Shown one piece after another: positions 50,816 through 60,208 of a DNA stretch of 64,000 nt; the stretch's first letter is position 1; each line of letters begins with the position of its first letter. The stretch is taken from contig LDJB01000001.1 of the NCBI GenBank assembly GCA_001028815.1, forward strand, positions 763,634 to 827,633. Reading direction: 5' to 3'. The position numbers were made by a program, and so were the translations under genes. A model generated the notes under the pieces. It was not told where the DNA came from. It searched no databases and saw nothing but the letters and a program-made list of their open reading frames with translations. The stretch comes from Peptococcaceae bacterium 1109 (GTDB taxonomy: Bacteria > Bacillota > Limnochordia > Darwinibacteriales > Darwinibacteriaceae).

Positions 50816-51046
50816 ATGCCGAAGTATGATTATCGGTGTGACCATTGCGGTCGGTTCGAACTAGAACAGAGTATCAAGGATGACCCTGTATCTGTCTGTC
50901 CAACCTGTGGAGGAAAAGCGGAACGCTTGATCAGCAAAAACGTGGGTATTATTTTTAAGGGCTCCGGCTTTTACGTGAACGACAGCCGGGCCACTCCTCC
51001 ACCGGCATGCAATAATACGGAATGTAACAAGGAGTGCGCCTCCTAA
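50816..51046 (+). CDS. FmdB-family zinc ribbon protein
   Basis: A 76-residue protein with the FmdB zinc ribbon: YDYRCDHCGRFELEQSI, then VCPTCGGKAERLISKNVGI, followed by FKGSGFYVNDSR. The C-terminus has an additional CNNTECNKEC cluster. The family is often annotated as regulatory, but its function is not known. Own promoter, ribosome site (GAGGAGGG) and terminator. Confidence 0.85.
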   Translation: MPKYDYRCDHCGRFELEQSIKDDPVSVCPTCGGKAERLISKNVGIIFKGSGFYVNDSRATPPPACNNTECNKECAS

Positions 51047-51058
51047 ACGGTGCACCCA

Positions 51059-51086
51059 CCCCGCCAGTGCGGGGTTTTCTTTTCTT
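51059..51086 (+). terminator. Intrinsic terminator after the FmdB-like gene
   Basis: CCCCGC, loop CAGT, GCGGGG, then a T-rich run of 12 bases. Confidence 0.9.
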
Positions 51087-52035
51087 AGTAGCCCTTTTCC
51101 CGCTCTACCACATTCCGCACAGGGCGCCCAGTCTCTACAAAACTCGCCCAATTCTCCAAGAATATCTCCAAGGCTCGTGCCTTGAAAAACGGTGTGAGGC
51201 CGCTGTTATGGGGTGTTATGATCACATTTGGCAAGCTCCACAGCTCGCTTTCTGCCGGTAAGGGCTCCTGCGGGAGCACATCGAGGCCTGCCCCGGCAAG
51301 TTCCCCTGCCTTAAGCACCTCAACGAGATCCTGTTCGGGAATAAGCGACCCTCTCCCCACGTTGATGACTACAGCGTGTTTCGGCAGCCTCCGCAGGCGT
51401 TCCTTGTGCAAGAAGCCCGCGGTCTTCGGTGTATGGGGCAAGGCACAGACTAAATAGTCCAGCCTGGGCAGGTGCTGATCCAGCTCCGAAAGGGCGTATA
51501 CTTCCGAAGCATAGCCCTCATCACCTCGGGGCACCGTGCGAAAGGCAATCACTTGGCAATCAAACCCAGCCAAGCGCTTCGCCACATGCCTACCGATATC
51601 ACCGAATCCTAAGATGCCCACGCAACTCTCCGTTAGCTCCCGGAAGGAGTATGGCTTCGCCCACTGCCAAGTGCGGCTGTGCTGGTAATCTCGGGCAACG
51701 TGGAGCCCCCGGTTAAATGCGAGGATCATGCCCATGACGTGCTCGGCGATGTTCGGCCCAAAGATGCCGCTGCCGTTAGTGAGCACCATTTCCGGGTTGC
51801 CCCAAGGCACGCTCACCACCCGTTCTACCCCAGCATAAGGGATCTGCAGCCAGTGGCAGCGCTCGGCCCGGGCGAGCAAGCTGGGATGAACAAACCCAAA
51901 AATGACATCAGCCTGGGATATCAACTCTCCTAGTTGCTCTTTTGATTCAGCCTGGAGAACAGCAGCCCCTGTCCGATCCCTGATCAGTTCCACATCGTTT
52001 GCATCTAACATATCCCATGAAACGAGAATGTTCAT
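51085..52035 (-). CDS. D-2-hydroxyacid dehydrogenase
   Basis: A 316-residue NAD-dependent dehydrogenase with VGILGFGDIGRHVAKRLAGF as the nucleotide motif. Catalytic residues are in INVGRGSLIPEQDLV (Arg), LDVLPQEPLP (Glu) and ITPHNSGLT (His). It differs in subgroup from the dehydrogenase at 19040-20029: the N-terminal domain is shorter and resembles the GhrA/YP_-type phosphoglycerate dehydrogenase-like group. Substrate unknown. ATG at 52035 follows GGAGGAACGAT. Confidence 0.82.
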   Translation of the reverse strand: MNILVSWDMLDANDVELIRDRTGAAVLQAESKEQLGELISQADVIFGFVHPSLLARAERCHWLQIPYAGVERVVSVPWGNPEMVLTNGSGIFGPNIAEHVMGMILAFNRGLHVARDYQHSRTWQWAKPYSFRELTESCVGILGFGDIGRHVAKRLAGFDCQVIAFRTVPRGDEGYASEVYALSELDQHLPRLDYLVCALPHTPKTAGFLHKERLRRLPKHAVVINVGRGSLIPEQDLVEVLKAGELAGAGLDVLPQEPLPAESELWSLPNVIITPHNSGLTPFFKARALEIFLENWASFVETGRPVRNVVEREKGY

Positions 52036-52054
52036 ATCGTTCCTCCGTTTGGAG

Positions 52055-53482
52055 TTACGGCACTTGCAGCTGAGGCCTTGTTAGCCTGATCGTATCCCCA
52101 TCCCGCTCAATTGTGGGCGAGAGCAAGGAACGCCTCTCTACCACCCGGGGAACAGGGTTGAACACTACGACTGGCTGCGTCTGGGGGCCTTCCACTAAGT
52201 ACCAGTGGGAACCATCATTAAAGACTACTCCGCTGCCGTCCTCCACCCATTGCACATCCAGCACGTGACTTCCTCTATAAAGGGCCACGCTGGCCTGCTC
52301 AGGCACATAGCCCACCACTAGCTGGGCGCTCGCCCCATCATCCACCACATAAGCCAAGCGCTTGCCCGCTGGATCCCATTCGAGCGAGGAGAGCCTGCTT
52401 TCGGGATACTGCCGCCACTGGTGGACAACCCTGCCATAGCGATCCAAAAGCCACACTCCCTGGCTTTCCCCTTCATCCACAACTACTGCCAAATACTGGC
52501 CGCTAGGTGACCACGCCGCTTCCGTTACATGCTGGTCACCCAGCCACATCCGCTCTTCTTGAAGCTGGGTATCGTGTATCACCAAGTTGGTGGTGGTATT
52601 ATCACCAGAACGCAGTTCTACTGCGAAACGGCCTATCACATCTTTTCGAGGATCTGATGGGTATTTCCTGCCGTCGCCTAACACTTTGGCCGCTGTGGTT
52701 TCGTCTAATTTTACAGGATCGCTCCAAAAGTTAGCCAGTTCTTGGGCAGCCCTCGCCCTCCGTGAGGCACTGGGGGGATGAGTGCTGAAAATCCCTGCCG
52801 AAGGCTCTTCAGACTCAATAGATAAAAGGTAGTCCATTAACATTACGGCACCTGCAGGATCAAATCCTGCTGCAGCGGCCAATTTCTGTCCGAGAAGATC
52901 CGCCTCATACTCAGCTTCCCTCCCCCACCCCAAGCGCAGCAGCTGCAGGAGGGTTGCGCTCGCTACCCTCACCACTTCCGCGTTGGCTAAATCCAACCAC
53001 ATCATGCCCACTTCCACTAAGACCGTCATACCCAGCTGCCGCAGGACGTTGTTGATCCCATGCTTCAGTTCCACGTGGGCCAGCTCGTGCCCTAAGACTG
53101 CCGCGAGTTTGTGGGGATCACCGTTGAGGTCACGCAAAAGGCCTCGAGTGATAAACAAGAAACCCCCGGGTACAGCAAAAGCATTGAGTTCGGAAGAGTT
53201 GAGCACTGTCAGGGAATATGGGATCACATCTTTCCTAGCTGTGGCCTGTACCAACCGCTGAAAGACCTCGTCAAGCCACTGCCGCTCCCACACGGGTAGG
53301 TCGTACTCGCCGCCGTAAGACTTCACGAGCTCCGGCACGGCCCCCGCGCCAACGCTCCGCTCGAACTGGTCCATGAAACCGCCGTTGGCCGCCGCGGGGA
53401 AGCCACCAAGCACTAACAGGGTAATAAGTACCGCCAACAGCTGTCGAGATCCTGTACTCCGCTTCAGAACAACCACCGCCAT
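52055..53482 (-). CDS. M48-family metalloprotease with beta-propeller-like C-terminus
   Basis: A 475-residue exported protein. A signal or anchor segment (LLAVLITLLVLGGFPAAA) is followed by an M48 protease domain with the zinc motif LGHELAHVELKHG and the third ligand region REAEYEADLLGQKLA. The C-terminal half has TolB-like blades (TEAAWSPSGQYLAVVVDEGE; SSLEWDPAGKRLAYVVDDGA; VQWVEDGSGVVFND). It resembles BepA and YfgC-like quality-control proteases in its first half. It overlaps the preceding gene by 19 bases and is likely co-translated. Confidence 0.83.
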   Translation of the reverse strand: MAVVVLKRSTGSRQLLAVLITLLVLGGFPAAANGGFMDQFERSVGAGAVPELVKSYGGEYDLPVWERQWLDEVFQRLVQATARKDVIPYSLTVLNSSELNAFAVPGGFLFITRGLLRDLNGDPHKLAAVLGHELAHVELKHGINNVLRQLGMTVLVEVGMMWLDLANAEVVRVASATLLQLLRLGWGREAEYEADLLGQKLAAAAGFDPAGAVMLMDYLLSIESEEPSAGIFSTHPPSASRRARAAQELANFWSDPVKLDETTAAKVLGDGRKYPSDPRKDVIGRFAVELRSGDNTTTNLVIHDTQLQEERMWLGDQHVTEAAWSPSGQYLAVVVDEGESQGVWLLDRYGRVVHQWRQYPESRLSSLEWDPAGKRLAYVVDDGASAQLVVGYVPEQASVALYRGSHVLDVQWVEDGSGVVFNDGSHWYLVEGPQTQPVVVFNPVPRVVERRSLLSPTIERDGDTIRLTRPQLQVP

Positions 53483-53982
53483 TCTTCGAGCACCACGGCT
53501 AGCGCCTCCTTGGTTGCTGCAAAACTTCCTTGTTCATCACTGAAAGTGATGCTCACCGCCTGATCTTCGCCGAGGAGAGCGATCACCCTGAGTTCAAACT
53601 GCCGGTGCCCACTGCTCGCTTTGTAGGAGTAGGCAGCACTCGCCCCCGCAACGCCTTGGAGCATGGCCTGCTCTGGGCCTTCTTCCATCTGGAAGGATTC
53701 CAAGCCGCCAGGCCCTTTCAGGTGGCTGAGGGCGTAATAAAGATACTCCACTGCATCTTCATATGTAACAGGTTCTAACACCTCAAAGTAGACCAAGTTG
53801 TAGTTCCCAGGCCCGTAGAAAACACTCAAGTTCCCGCTGCTCTGCTGGGCTTGGTAAACCCATTCCCGGGGAATGGAGGTTTGAAACAAACCTTTCGGAT
53901 CAACAAAAACAGAGTTGTCGGCGACAGCGGGCAGGGCCGCGGCCAGGGCTAGTATGAGAACCACCGCCAAAGGGCGAATCAT
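53464..53982 (-). CDS. Exported PsbP-like protein of unknown function
   Basis: A 172-residue protein with a signal peptide (MIRPLAVVLILALAAALPAVA). The mature domain FVDPKGLFQTSIPREWVYQ, YNLVYFEVLEP and the long helix near the end resemble PsbP/Mog1-type folds used in many lipoproteins and exported proteins. Overlaps and precedes the M48 protease, so it may be a substrate or partner. GGGAGGAAGGCTTC precedes the ATG. Confidence 0.65.
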   Translation of the reverse strand: MIRPLAVVLILALAAALPAVADNSVFVDPKGLFQTSIPREWVYQAQQSSGNLSVFYGPGNYNLVYFEVLEPVTYEDAVEYLYYALSHLKGPGGLESFQMEEGPEQAMLQGVAGASAAYSYKASSGHRQFELRVIALLGEDQAVSITFSDEQGSFAATKEALAVVLEEWRWLF

Positions 53983-54006
53983 GAAGCCTTCCTCCCATCC
54001 GTGCAG

Positions 54007-55014
54007 TTAACACGACTGGCGGACAACCAGTTGTGCGGGTAGAATTCTATGATTGGGAATGGGGCCCGTAGCGTGGATTTGCTCAACCAAAATCTCCGCA
54101 GCCGCCTGACCCAGCTCGTAGATGGGCACCCGCACCGTAGTCAGAGGGGGATCGATGCATGCACCCAACACCGTATCGTTGAAGCCAATTACACCTACAT
54201 CGGTACCAACGCGAACACCCAGCTCCTGAAGGGCGCGAATGGCCCCCACTGCTAGGAGATCATCTACACAAAACAACCCGGTAAACGCTTTACCCTTACC
54301 CAGAAGCCCCTTCACCGCCTGGTAACCGCCATCCAGAGAAAAGTCGGAATAGGCGATGAGGTCCTCATCTACCTCTAAGCCGTGGGCTGTCAGGACCTCC
54401 ACATAGCCCTGCATACGATCAATGCTTACGACTAAATCGGGGTCACCGGCCAGACAGGCCACGCGCTCAAAACCACGCTGTAAGAGAAGTTCCGCCGCTT
54501 CCCGGGCCGCAGCCACATTGTCATTGTTCACCCAGCTAATGGCCTCAGGGCCCGCGTGCCTCCCAATCAAGACAAAGGGGAACTCTTCATCCGCTAACGC
54601 GGGAATAAGTTGATCATCGCGATGAGATGCTAAGAGCACAACGCCATCCACTTGCCTCTGCCTGAGCATATTTAGGCACTCCAGATCCTCACTGCTCGTA
54701 CCGCTATTAGTGGACAGGACCAAGCTTAAGTGGTGCTGGCGGGCCACAGAGGATATTCCCCGGATTACATCGGGGAAAAAGGGATTGGAAAATGCTTGTT
54801 CTGTGATGCGGCTCCTGATCACTCCCAGGCTGTTGCTTGTCTGGTTCACCAGGCTGCGGGCGATGGCGTTGGGATAATAACCCAGCTCCCGCATTGCCTG
54901 TCGCACCTTGTCTTTGGTAGTCTGACTGATGCGGGGATGATCTGCAATGACGCGGCTCACTGTGGAAGGAGAAACTCGCGCACTCCTGGCAACATCAATA
55001 ATGGTTACGCCCAT
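54007..55014 (-). CDS. LacI-family transcriptional regulator
   Basis: A protein of 335 residues. The N-terminal helix-turn-helix reads VTIIDVARSARVSPSTVSRV, with the hinge helix NAIARSLVNQTSNSLG, followed by a periplasmic-binding-protein-like sensor domain (VDGVVLLASHRDDQLIP; FVLIGRHAG; TDVGVIGFNDTVLGACIDPP). The effector cannot be predicted. The ATG at 55014 is preferred to 55038 because AGGGGTG lies six bases before it. It faces the glutamate-synthase-like gene, with a palindrome between. Confidence 0.9.
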   Translation of the reverse strand: MGVTIIDVARSARVSPSTVSRVIADHPRISQTTKDKVRQAMRELGYYPNAIARSLVNQTSNSLGVIRSRITEQAFSNPFFPDVIRGISSVARQHHLSLVLSTNSGTSSEDLECLNMLRQRQVDGVVLLASHRDDQLIPALADEEFPFVLIGRHAGPEAISWVNNDNVAAAREAAELLLQRGFERVACLAGDPDLVVSIDRMQGYVEVLTAHGLEVDEDLIAYSDFSLDGGYQAVKGLLGKGKAFTGLFCVDDLLAVGAIRALQELGVRVGTDVGVIGFNDTVLGACIDPPLTTVRVPIYELGQAAAEILVEQIHATGPIPNHRILPAQLVVRQSC

Positions 55015-55038
55015 CGCCCGCACCCCTAACGCCGTCAT

Positions 55039-55055
55039 TTGTATGGAAAATACAA
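55039..55055. promoter_or_regulatory. Candidate operator palindrome between the LacI-type and glutamate-synthase-like genes
   Basis: TTGTAT, GGAAA, ATACAA: a perfect 6-5-6 inverted repeat in the 80-base gap between the divergent genes. The odd spacing differs from the usual even LacI operators with a central CG, so the binder is inferred. Confidence 0.5.
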
Positions 55056-55094
55056 CGCCTCAAAGGCAATTCCTGCTACACTGGAGGGAAGACC

Positions 55095-56543
55095 ATGGCT
55101 GATCCCATTACCGTCGGCCTACTCGCGCTGGGCGGTGGGTTTGTCGCCGGCCGCCTCCTTATTTCACAAGTCCTGCGATCCGCAACGAAGATCATCATGA
55201 CCGACCCATATGCAGAAAACCTCGCGGAGTTCTACAGCGCGGCCCGCCGTACAGGCATCCAGGACATTATCGAGACTAATCTCCGGGCGGAGGAAGGCAA
55301 GCTCATCCGCAGGCCCCTAGGGAGCCCGAGACAGTTTGTGAACATGCACGGTATTATGTTTAACACAGCGCACCTCAGCCGTCAACCAACCTCCGTGGAA
55401 ATCCCCATCGGGACCCGGACCATCATCGGCCAGTATGCGGCCAAGCCTCTGATAGTGGAGACGCCCCTCTTGGTCTCGGGAATGGCCTACGGGCTTGCCT
55501 TGTCCGCGGAGTTTAAGTACGCGCTGGCCCTGGGAAGCCGGAAAGCGGGGACTGCCACCAACACCGGAGAAGGCCCCTATCTTCCCAAGGAAAGGGAACT
55601 GGCAGGGAAGCTCATAATCCAGTATCCCAGGGCGCCTTGGAACAGATCACCCGAGATCCTCAAACGGGCAGATGCTGTGGAAATACAGATCGGGCAGGGG
55701 GCTTCCGCGAGTACAGCCCACCATGTCCTCCCATCCGCGCTGGGAAAGGATCTGAGAAAACGACTGGGCCTCCTTCCAGGTGAGTCCAGTGTAATCTACT
55801 CCCACATGCCTGAACTGGGCCACTGGGGCAACCTCAAGGTGCTTGTGGACTACCTCAGAGAACTCACCAAAGGAGTTCCCATTGGGGTGAAGTTCGCCTT
55901 TTCCCACTATCTCGAAGATGACATAGACATCTGCCTCGACGCAGGGGTGGATTTTCTAGCCCTGGAAGGCGCGGAAGCGGCCACCGTAGGGGCCCCGCCT
56001 ATTCTTGAGGACGACTTCGGCCTGCCCACCTTGATCGGGCTGTGCCGGGCAGTGGAGCACCTCAAGGCCAAGGAGCCAGAGGGCCGGGTAAGCCTGATCG
56101 TAGGCGGTGGCTTTACTTCGCCAGGACAGTGCCTCAAGGCCCTGGCCCTTGGAGCAGATGCCATCTATCTCGGGACGATGGCCCTCTTTGCCGCATCCCA
56201 CACGCAGGTGCTCAAAGCACTGCCTTTTGAGCCGCCCACGCAAGTCGCGCTTTACCGGGGAAAAGCGAGCCACAAGTACAACTGGCGAGTTGGCGCAGAG
56301 GCCCTCCGCAAATACCTCGACTCTTGCACCGCAGAGCTGCGGGAAGGAGTACGGGCCCTAGGCAAAACAGCCATCTCTGAAGTAAACCGGGATGACCTGG
56401 TGGCTCTCGATGAACAGACCAGCCAGATTACGGGCCTACCCTTGGCCTACGGTAAGGGCAAAACCTGGGCCTTTGCCGCTCCAGGCGGGAAGTGGAACAG
56501 CCAGCGTTCCCGCCCTGCACCAAAGTCAAATTCTTCCACGTAG
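55095..56543 (+). CDS. FMN-binding glutamate synthase family protein
   Basis: A 482-residue protein with an N-terminal membrane-associated helix, then a (beta/alpha)8 GltB-type FMN domain (LIVETPLLVSGMAYGLALSA; GTATNTGEGPYLPKE; VEIQIGQGASASTAHHVLP; VGGGFTSPGQCLKALALGAD). It lacks the amidotransferase domain and the cysteines for the 3Fe-4S cluster expected of glutamate synthase, so its reaction is unknown. ATG at 55095 follows GGAGGG. Its last 97 bases overlap the convergent radical SAM gene. Confidence 0.82.
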   Translation: MADPITVGLLALGGGFVAGRLLISQVLRSATKIIMTDPYAENLAEFYSAARRTGIQDIIETNLRAEEGKLIRRPLGSPRQFVNMHGIMFNTAHLSRQPTSVEIPIGTRTIIGQYAAKPLIVETPLLVSGMAYGLALSAEFKYALALGSRKAGTATNTGEGPYLPKERELAGKLIIQYPRAPWNRSPEILKRADAVEIQIGQGASASTAHHVLPSALGKDLRKRLGLLPGESSVIYSHMPELGHWGNLKVLVDYLRELTKGVPIGVKFAFSHYLEDDIDICLDAGVDFLALEGAEAATVGAPPILEDDFGLPTLIGLCRAVEHLKAKEPEGRVSLIVGGGFTSPGQCLKALALGADAIYLGTMALFAASHTQVLKALPFEPPTQVALYRGKASHKYNWRVGAEALRKYLDSCTAELREGVRALGKTAISEVNRDDLVALDEQTSQITGLPLAYGKGKTWAFAAPGGKWNSQRSRPAPKSNSST

Positions 56544-58132
56544 ATCCGCCGCCCCATCTCCCGCGGGGGACGGCCCTTAAGTTCGGGAACAAGGGTTTCG
56601 ATGACCCCGCTCTGGATGAGCTCGTTTTCTCTGCTCCGATCTGGCGTGCCTCCGAGCCACGTCGGTGTAGGCCGCTTAGGCTCCCTAAGACGGAAATCCC
56701 ACCGCAAGTACTCCCTCAACAATGGGTAGCTCTCTCCATATAGGTCGTTGAGTATTTGATACAGTCCCAAAAGGGAGTGGCTCACCCAGTGATAATCCCT
56801 CTCCTGCCAGCGGCAGGCTAAGTCATGGAAGAACGAAAAGGGAGAACCGAACTCCTTTGTCAGGTAGCCGAGAGACTTGGTAAAGCGCTGCGAATTGTAG
56901 TAGCGCTCCACCAGGTCTTCTACGATATGCAAGTGGCGCAGTTCGGCGTGTGAGATATGATTCGTCTGCAGGACTTCATAAGGTGCCCGCTGCGAGTACA
57001 GGCAGCCGAACTGTTCTGCCTCGTCCCGGAGTCGAGAACCCCTTAAGAGTTTTAGGAACCCTAGATGGATCCTGTGTGGATTTAGCTGGTAAGCAAAGTC
57101 AAAGGACTGGCCAAAGCGGTCAAAGCTTTCTTCAGGCAGCCCTGCAATGAGATCCAAAAGGACCCGTACCTTGGTGTTGCCTGTCAGGAACTTCACCTTC
57201 CAGGCTAGCTCATCTAGGTCCTGGCCGCGGCTCACCGCCGCCAAGGTGGGCGGGTTGGTGGACTGCACTCCGATTTCAAACTGCAGCCGCCCTTCCGGGG
57301 ACGTTGTTAAGAGTTCTAGGAGTTGGGGAGTAAGTATGTCCCCACCCACTTCAAGCTGAAAGCGAGTAGTAGTATCCAACCCAATCATGAACTCTATGAG
57401 CTCGAACGCCCGGCCAGGATCGAAGTTAAAGGTCCGGTCTACAAACCTGATTTGTTCGCAGTTAGCCTCTGCAAGACGCTCTAGCTCAGTCTTGCAGCGA
57501 TCTAGGGGGAACTTTCGCACAGGGCCCATCACTGATGACAGACAGTAAGCACACCGGAAGGGGCAGCCCCGGGTGGTCTCGTAGTACACGATGCGGTTCT
57601 CCAGGCCCGTGACATCATCGTATACCTCGGGGATGCTTCCTAAGTCCACGTGCCTTGTGGGGTTCTGACGAATCTCTTCACCCCAGCGAAAGGCAAGCCC
57701 TGGGATGGCCGCAAGCTCTTCTAAGCTGGGGTTACCCCTGGATTCATCCCACAGTTTCAGGAACGCGGGCCAAGCCTCCTCTCCTTCCCCAGCCACGATA
57801 TAATCTATCTGTGGATGTTTCTCCAGCCAAAACTCTACATCAAAGGAGACCTCCGGCCCGCCCAAAACAATGGTGAGACCAGGATTGACTAGGCGGAGGT
57901 CGGCTGTAATCTGCAGCACCTGTTCAATGTTCCAAATATAACAGGAGAAGCCCAGTACATCGGGCTTCCTCCTGCTCAAATCTCCGGCGATTTGCGCCAA
58001 ATCCTGGTTGATATTGTACTCCACAGCTTCGTGGTCAAACCCCCGAGCTGCTTTACTGAGGTATCGCAGGGCGAGGCTGGAGTGGGTATACTTGGCATTC
58101 AGTGCCGCTAAGACTACCTTCATGGCATGCAC
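56447..58132 (-). CDS. B12-binding-domain radical SAM protein
   Basis: A 561-residue protein. Residues 1-140 form a cobalamin-binding-like domain (KVVLAALNAKYTHSSLALRY; VLGFSCYIWNIEQ; IVLGGPEVSFDVE). The radical SAM cluster motif is CPFRCAYC, within YYETTRGCPFRCAYCLSS, and the barrel continues to about residue 400, followed by a DUF4080 region. Targets of this family are unknown. It overlaps the nucleoside kinase stop by 13 bases. It adds to the cobalamin-related genes of this window. Confidence 0.85.
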   Translation of the reverse strand: MHAMKVVLAALNAKYTHSSLALRYLSKAARGFDHEAVEYNINQDLAQIAGDLSRRKPDVLGFSCYIWNIEQVLQITADLRLVNPGLTIVLGGPEVSFDVEFWLEKHPQIDYIVAGEGEEAWPAFLKLWDESRGNPSLEELAAIPGLAFRWGEEIRQNPTRHVDLGSIPEVYDDVTGLENRIVYYETTRGCPFRCAYCLSSVMGPVRKFPLDRCKTELERLAEANCEQIRFVDRTFNFDPGRAFELIEFMIGLDTTTRFQLEVGGDILTPQLLELLTTSPEGRLQFEIGVQSTNPPTLAAVSRGQDLDELAWKVKFLTGNTKVRVLLDLIAGLPEESFDRFGQSFDFAYQLNPHRIHLGFLKLLRGSRLRDEAEQFGCLYSQRAPYEVLQTNHISHAELRHLHIVEDLVERYYNSQRFTKSLGYLTKEFGSPFSFFHDLACRWQERDYHWVSHSLLGLYQILNDLYGESYPLLREYLRWDFRLREPKRPTPTWLGGTPDRSRENELIQSGVIETLVPELKGRPPREMGRRIYVEEFDFGAGRERWLFHFPPGAAKAQVLPLP

Positions 58133-59766
58133 GCCCCCCCGATAAACTCCCGCAGGATCGAGTTGCAGGGGATCACTTCTGAGACAGGCACAGTGCGGAA
58201 GTGGTTTAGGAAGGTGAGTAGGCGCTGAGCTTCCCCATACTCTTCCGCTTCAGGGGTAATGGCCTTAAGGAGCGGCTCTACTGCACCCTTGAGCACAGAG
58301 AGCTCGTACACCAGGGACGAGTTGAACATGACATCCGCGCTTTCCTGGAAGGGGAAAATGTACCGCTCTTCCCCCCGCCGCACCGACGGCCACATGTGAA
58401 CGGTGTCCCGCGCGGAGTGCCCCCGGAAGTGATGATCCCTAACAATCCGCCTCAGCATGCGGGCGTCCGTGGTGGAAATTCTGGTGTGGTTGTCAATGTT
58501 CAGGTTTGTGAGGGCAGAAATGTAAATCTTGAACTTCCGCCCCTGGGGAATGGCAGCAGTGAGTTGGTCATTCAGTCCGTGAATCCCCTCGATAATGATG
58601 GGCTGATCCTGTGTGATGCGGAGAGTCCTTCCTGTCCACTTCCGCTTTCCTTCCTTGAAGTCAAAAGAGGGCAGCTCCACCTCTTCCCCTTGGATCAGCT
58701 TGGTGAGATGGGTGTTAAACAGCTCTAGGTCGATAGCTTCCAGAGCTTCGAAATCAGCCTTGCCATCTTCATCAAGGGGCGTCTTATCCCGATCCACGAA
58801 GTAGTCATCCAGGCCAATGGTAATCGGCCACAGGCCGTTCACCCGCAGCTGGACCAATAGCCGCTGGGCAAAGGTAGTCTTCCCCGAACTGGAGGGCCCA
58901 GCGATCAGGATAATGCGCAGGCGCTCCCGCTCCCTGGTGATCAAGTCAGCTATCTGGGCAATCTGCTTTTCGTGGTGGGCCTCACAGACCCGCACCAGGT
59001 CCGCAAACTTACCATCAGCCACTGCCTTGTTCAATGCGGGCACATCAGGGATCCCCAAGTTGTTTTGCCACTGCTCTGCCTGGAAAAAGACATTAAACAG
59101 CTTTCCTTGCTCAACATAGGGCGGGACCAGTTTTGGATTAGCCCGGCGAGGATATTCCAGGATAAAGCCAGGAAGATAATACCGCAGCTTAAAGTACTTC
59201 AGCACACCGGTGCTAGGCACCAGTACTGCGGTGAGCCAATCGTAGTAATCGCCGCAGCGGTAGACAGGCAGCACCTCTTCATCATCATAATGAGCAAGCA
59301 AGCGGAGCTTGTCCTTTAGCCCTTGCTCCCGGTATCTTGCCCTGAGGTCCCTCACGGGGAGGTGGAGCAGTTCAAAGGAGAGGTCTTCCTCCACCAGCTC
59401 CTGCATACGCCGCTGCACGTTCTGAATATCCTTTTCAATCACAGGGCGCTCCCATGCGATTTCGCCGTAAATGCCGTTGGCAATGGAATGCTTTATGGAA
59501 ATCACGGCCCCAGGCAAGGTTTCGTAAGCGGCCTTAACAAACAGGAAGACCAAGCCCGCCCGATAAGCCCGCATCCCATCCTCAGTGGTGGTATTAAGGA
59601 ACTCCACTGTGCAGTCATGGCGAAGCTCTTCCTGAAGGCCGTAGACTCCGTTATTGATCCTTGCCACCACGCAGTCCTGGGGCACGTTCAGGTTCTCCGC
59701 CACATACCGCAAGGTACTTCCCTTGGGCACCGTGATTTCCTGCTCTCTCCACTGCACCTTGATCAT
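58120..59766 (-). CDS. Nucleoside kinase with TGS-like N-terminal domain
   Basis: A protein of 548 residues. An N-terminal TGS-like domain (EITVPKGSTLRYVAENLNVP) and a second domain similar to the threonyl-tRNA synthetase editing region (HSIANGIYGEIAWERPVI) precede a uridine-kinase-like P-loop domain (ILIAGPSSSGKTTFAQRLLV; IGLDDYFVDRDKTP; IEGIHGLNDQL). This arrangement is common in Firmicutes; the kinase may act on uridine or cytidine. The ATG at 59766 follows GGGGTG and overlaps the region just before the exporter gene end. Confidence 0.85.
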   Translation of the reverse strand: MIKVQWREQEITVPKGSTLRYVAENLNVPQDCVVARINNGVYGLQEELRHDCTVEFLNTTTEDGMRAYRAGLVFLFVKAAYETLPGAVISIKHSIANGIYGEIAWERPVIEKDIQNVQRRMQELVEEDLSFELLHLPVRDLRARYREQGLKDKLRLLAHYDDEEVLPVYRCGDYYDWLTAVLVPSTGVLKYFKLRYYLPGFILEYPRRANPKLVPPYVEQGKLFNVFFQAEQWQNNLGIPDVPALNKAVADGKFADLVRVCEAHHEKQIAQIADLITRERERLRIILIAGPSSSGKTTFAQRLLVQLRVNGLWPITIGLDDYFVDRDKTPLDEDGKADFEALEAIDLELFNTHLTKLIQGEEVELPSFDFKEGKRKWTGRTLRITQDQPIIIEGIHGLNDQLTAAIPQGRKFKIYISALTNLNIDNHTRISTTDARMLRRIVRDHHFRGHSARDTVHMWPSVRRGEERYIFPFQESADVMFNSSLVYELSVLKGAVEPLLKAITPEAEEYGEAQRLLTFLNHFRTVPVSEVIPCNSILREFIGGACMP

Positions 59767-59770
59767 GCCA

Positions 59771-60208
59771 TCACCCCGACTTCCTTTGCCTATTCTTCCT
59801 TGCACTAAACACCCGAAATCCGGAACTGACTACAGTAATGCCGCCGGCTATGGCCCCTGCTGCGAAAAAGGTGGCCGCCATGAGTTCCAGCCCCGCTCCA
59901 TACTCATTGTGTAGAAAATGCATCATAGTAGTATAAGCCATACCCCCTGGCACCAGAGGAATGACGCCAGGGATCAGGTACACGATCACCGGCTGGTACC
60001 TCTGCCTGGCAAGAACCTCACTGATGAGCGCGACAGCCGCGGACGCGAGGAAATAGGCACCTACCTCCCCGATCAGCCGCGCGCTGGAGAACACCAGCCA
60101 GCCGCCTGCCCCCACCAAGCCGCAGTGCACAATCTCGCCCCGAGGCACTCGATATATCAGGGCAAAGGCAGCAGCCGCGATAAACCCTGCTGCAATGGTG
60201 ATTCCCAC
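59771..60208 (-). CDS. Threonine/serine exporter subunit, ThrE C-terminal half (YjjB-like)
   Basis: A 145-residue membrane protein with four or five helices (YFLASAAVALISEVLARQRY; YLIPGVIPLVPGGMAYTTMM). It corresponds to the DUF3815/YjjB half of ThrE. Its start meets the stop of the partner gene at 60208, so the two are translated together and form a split exporter. Confidence 0.85.
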   Translation of the reverse strand: MGITIAAGFIAAAAFALIYRVPRGEIVHCGLVGAGGWLVFSSARLIGEVGAYFLASAAVALISEVLARQRYQPVIVYLIPGVIPLVPGGMAYTTMMHFLHNEYGAGLELMAATFFAAGAIAGGITVVSSGFRVFSARKNRQRKSG

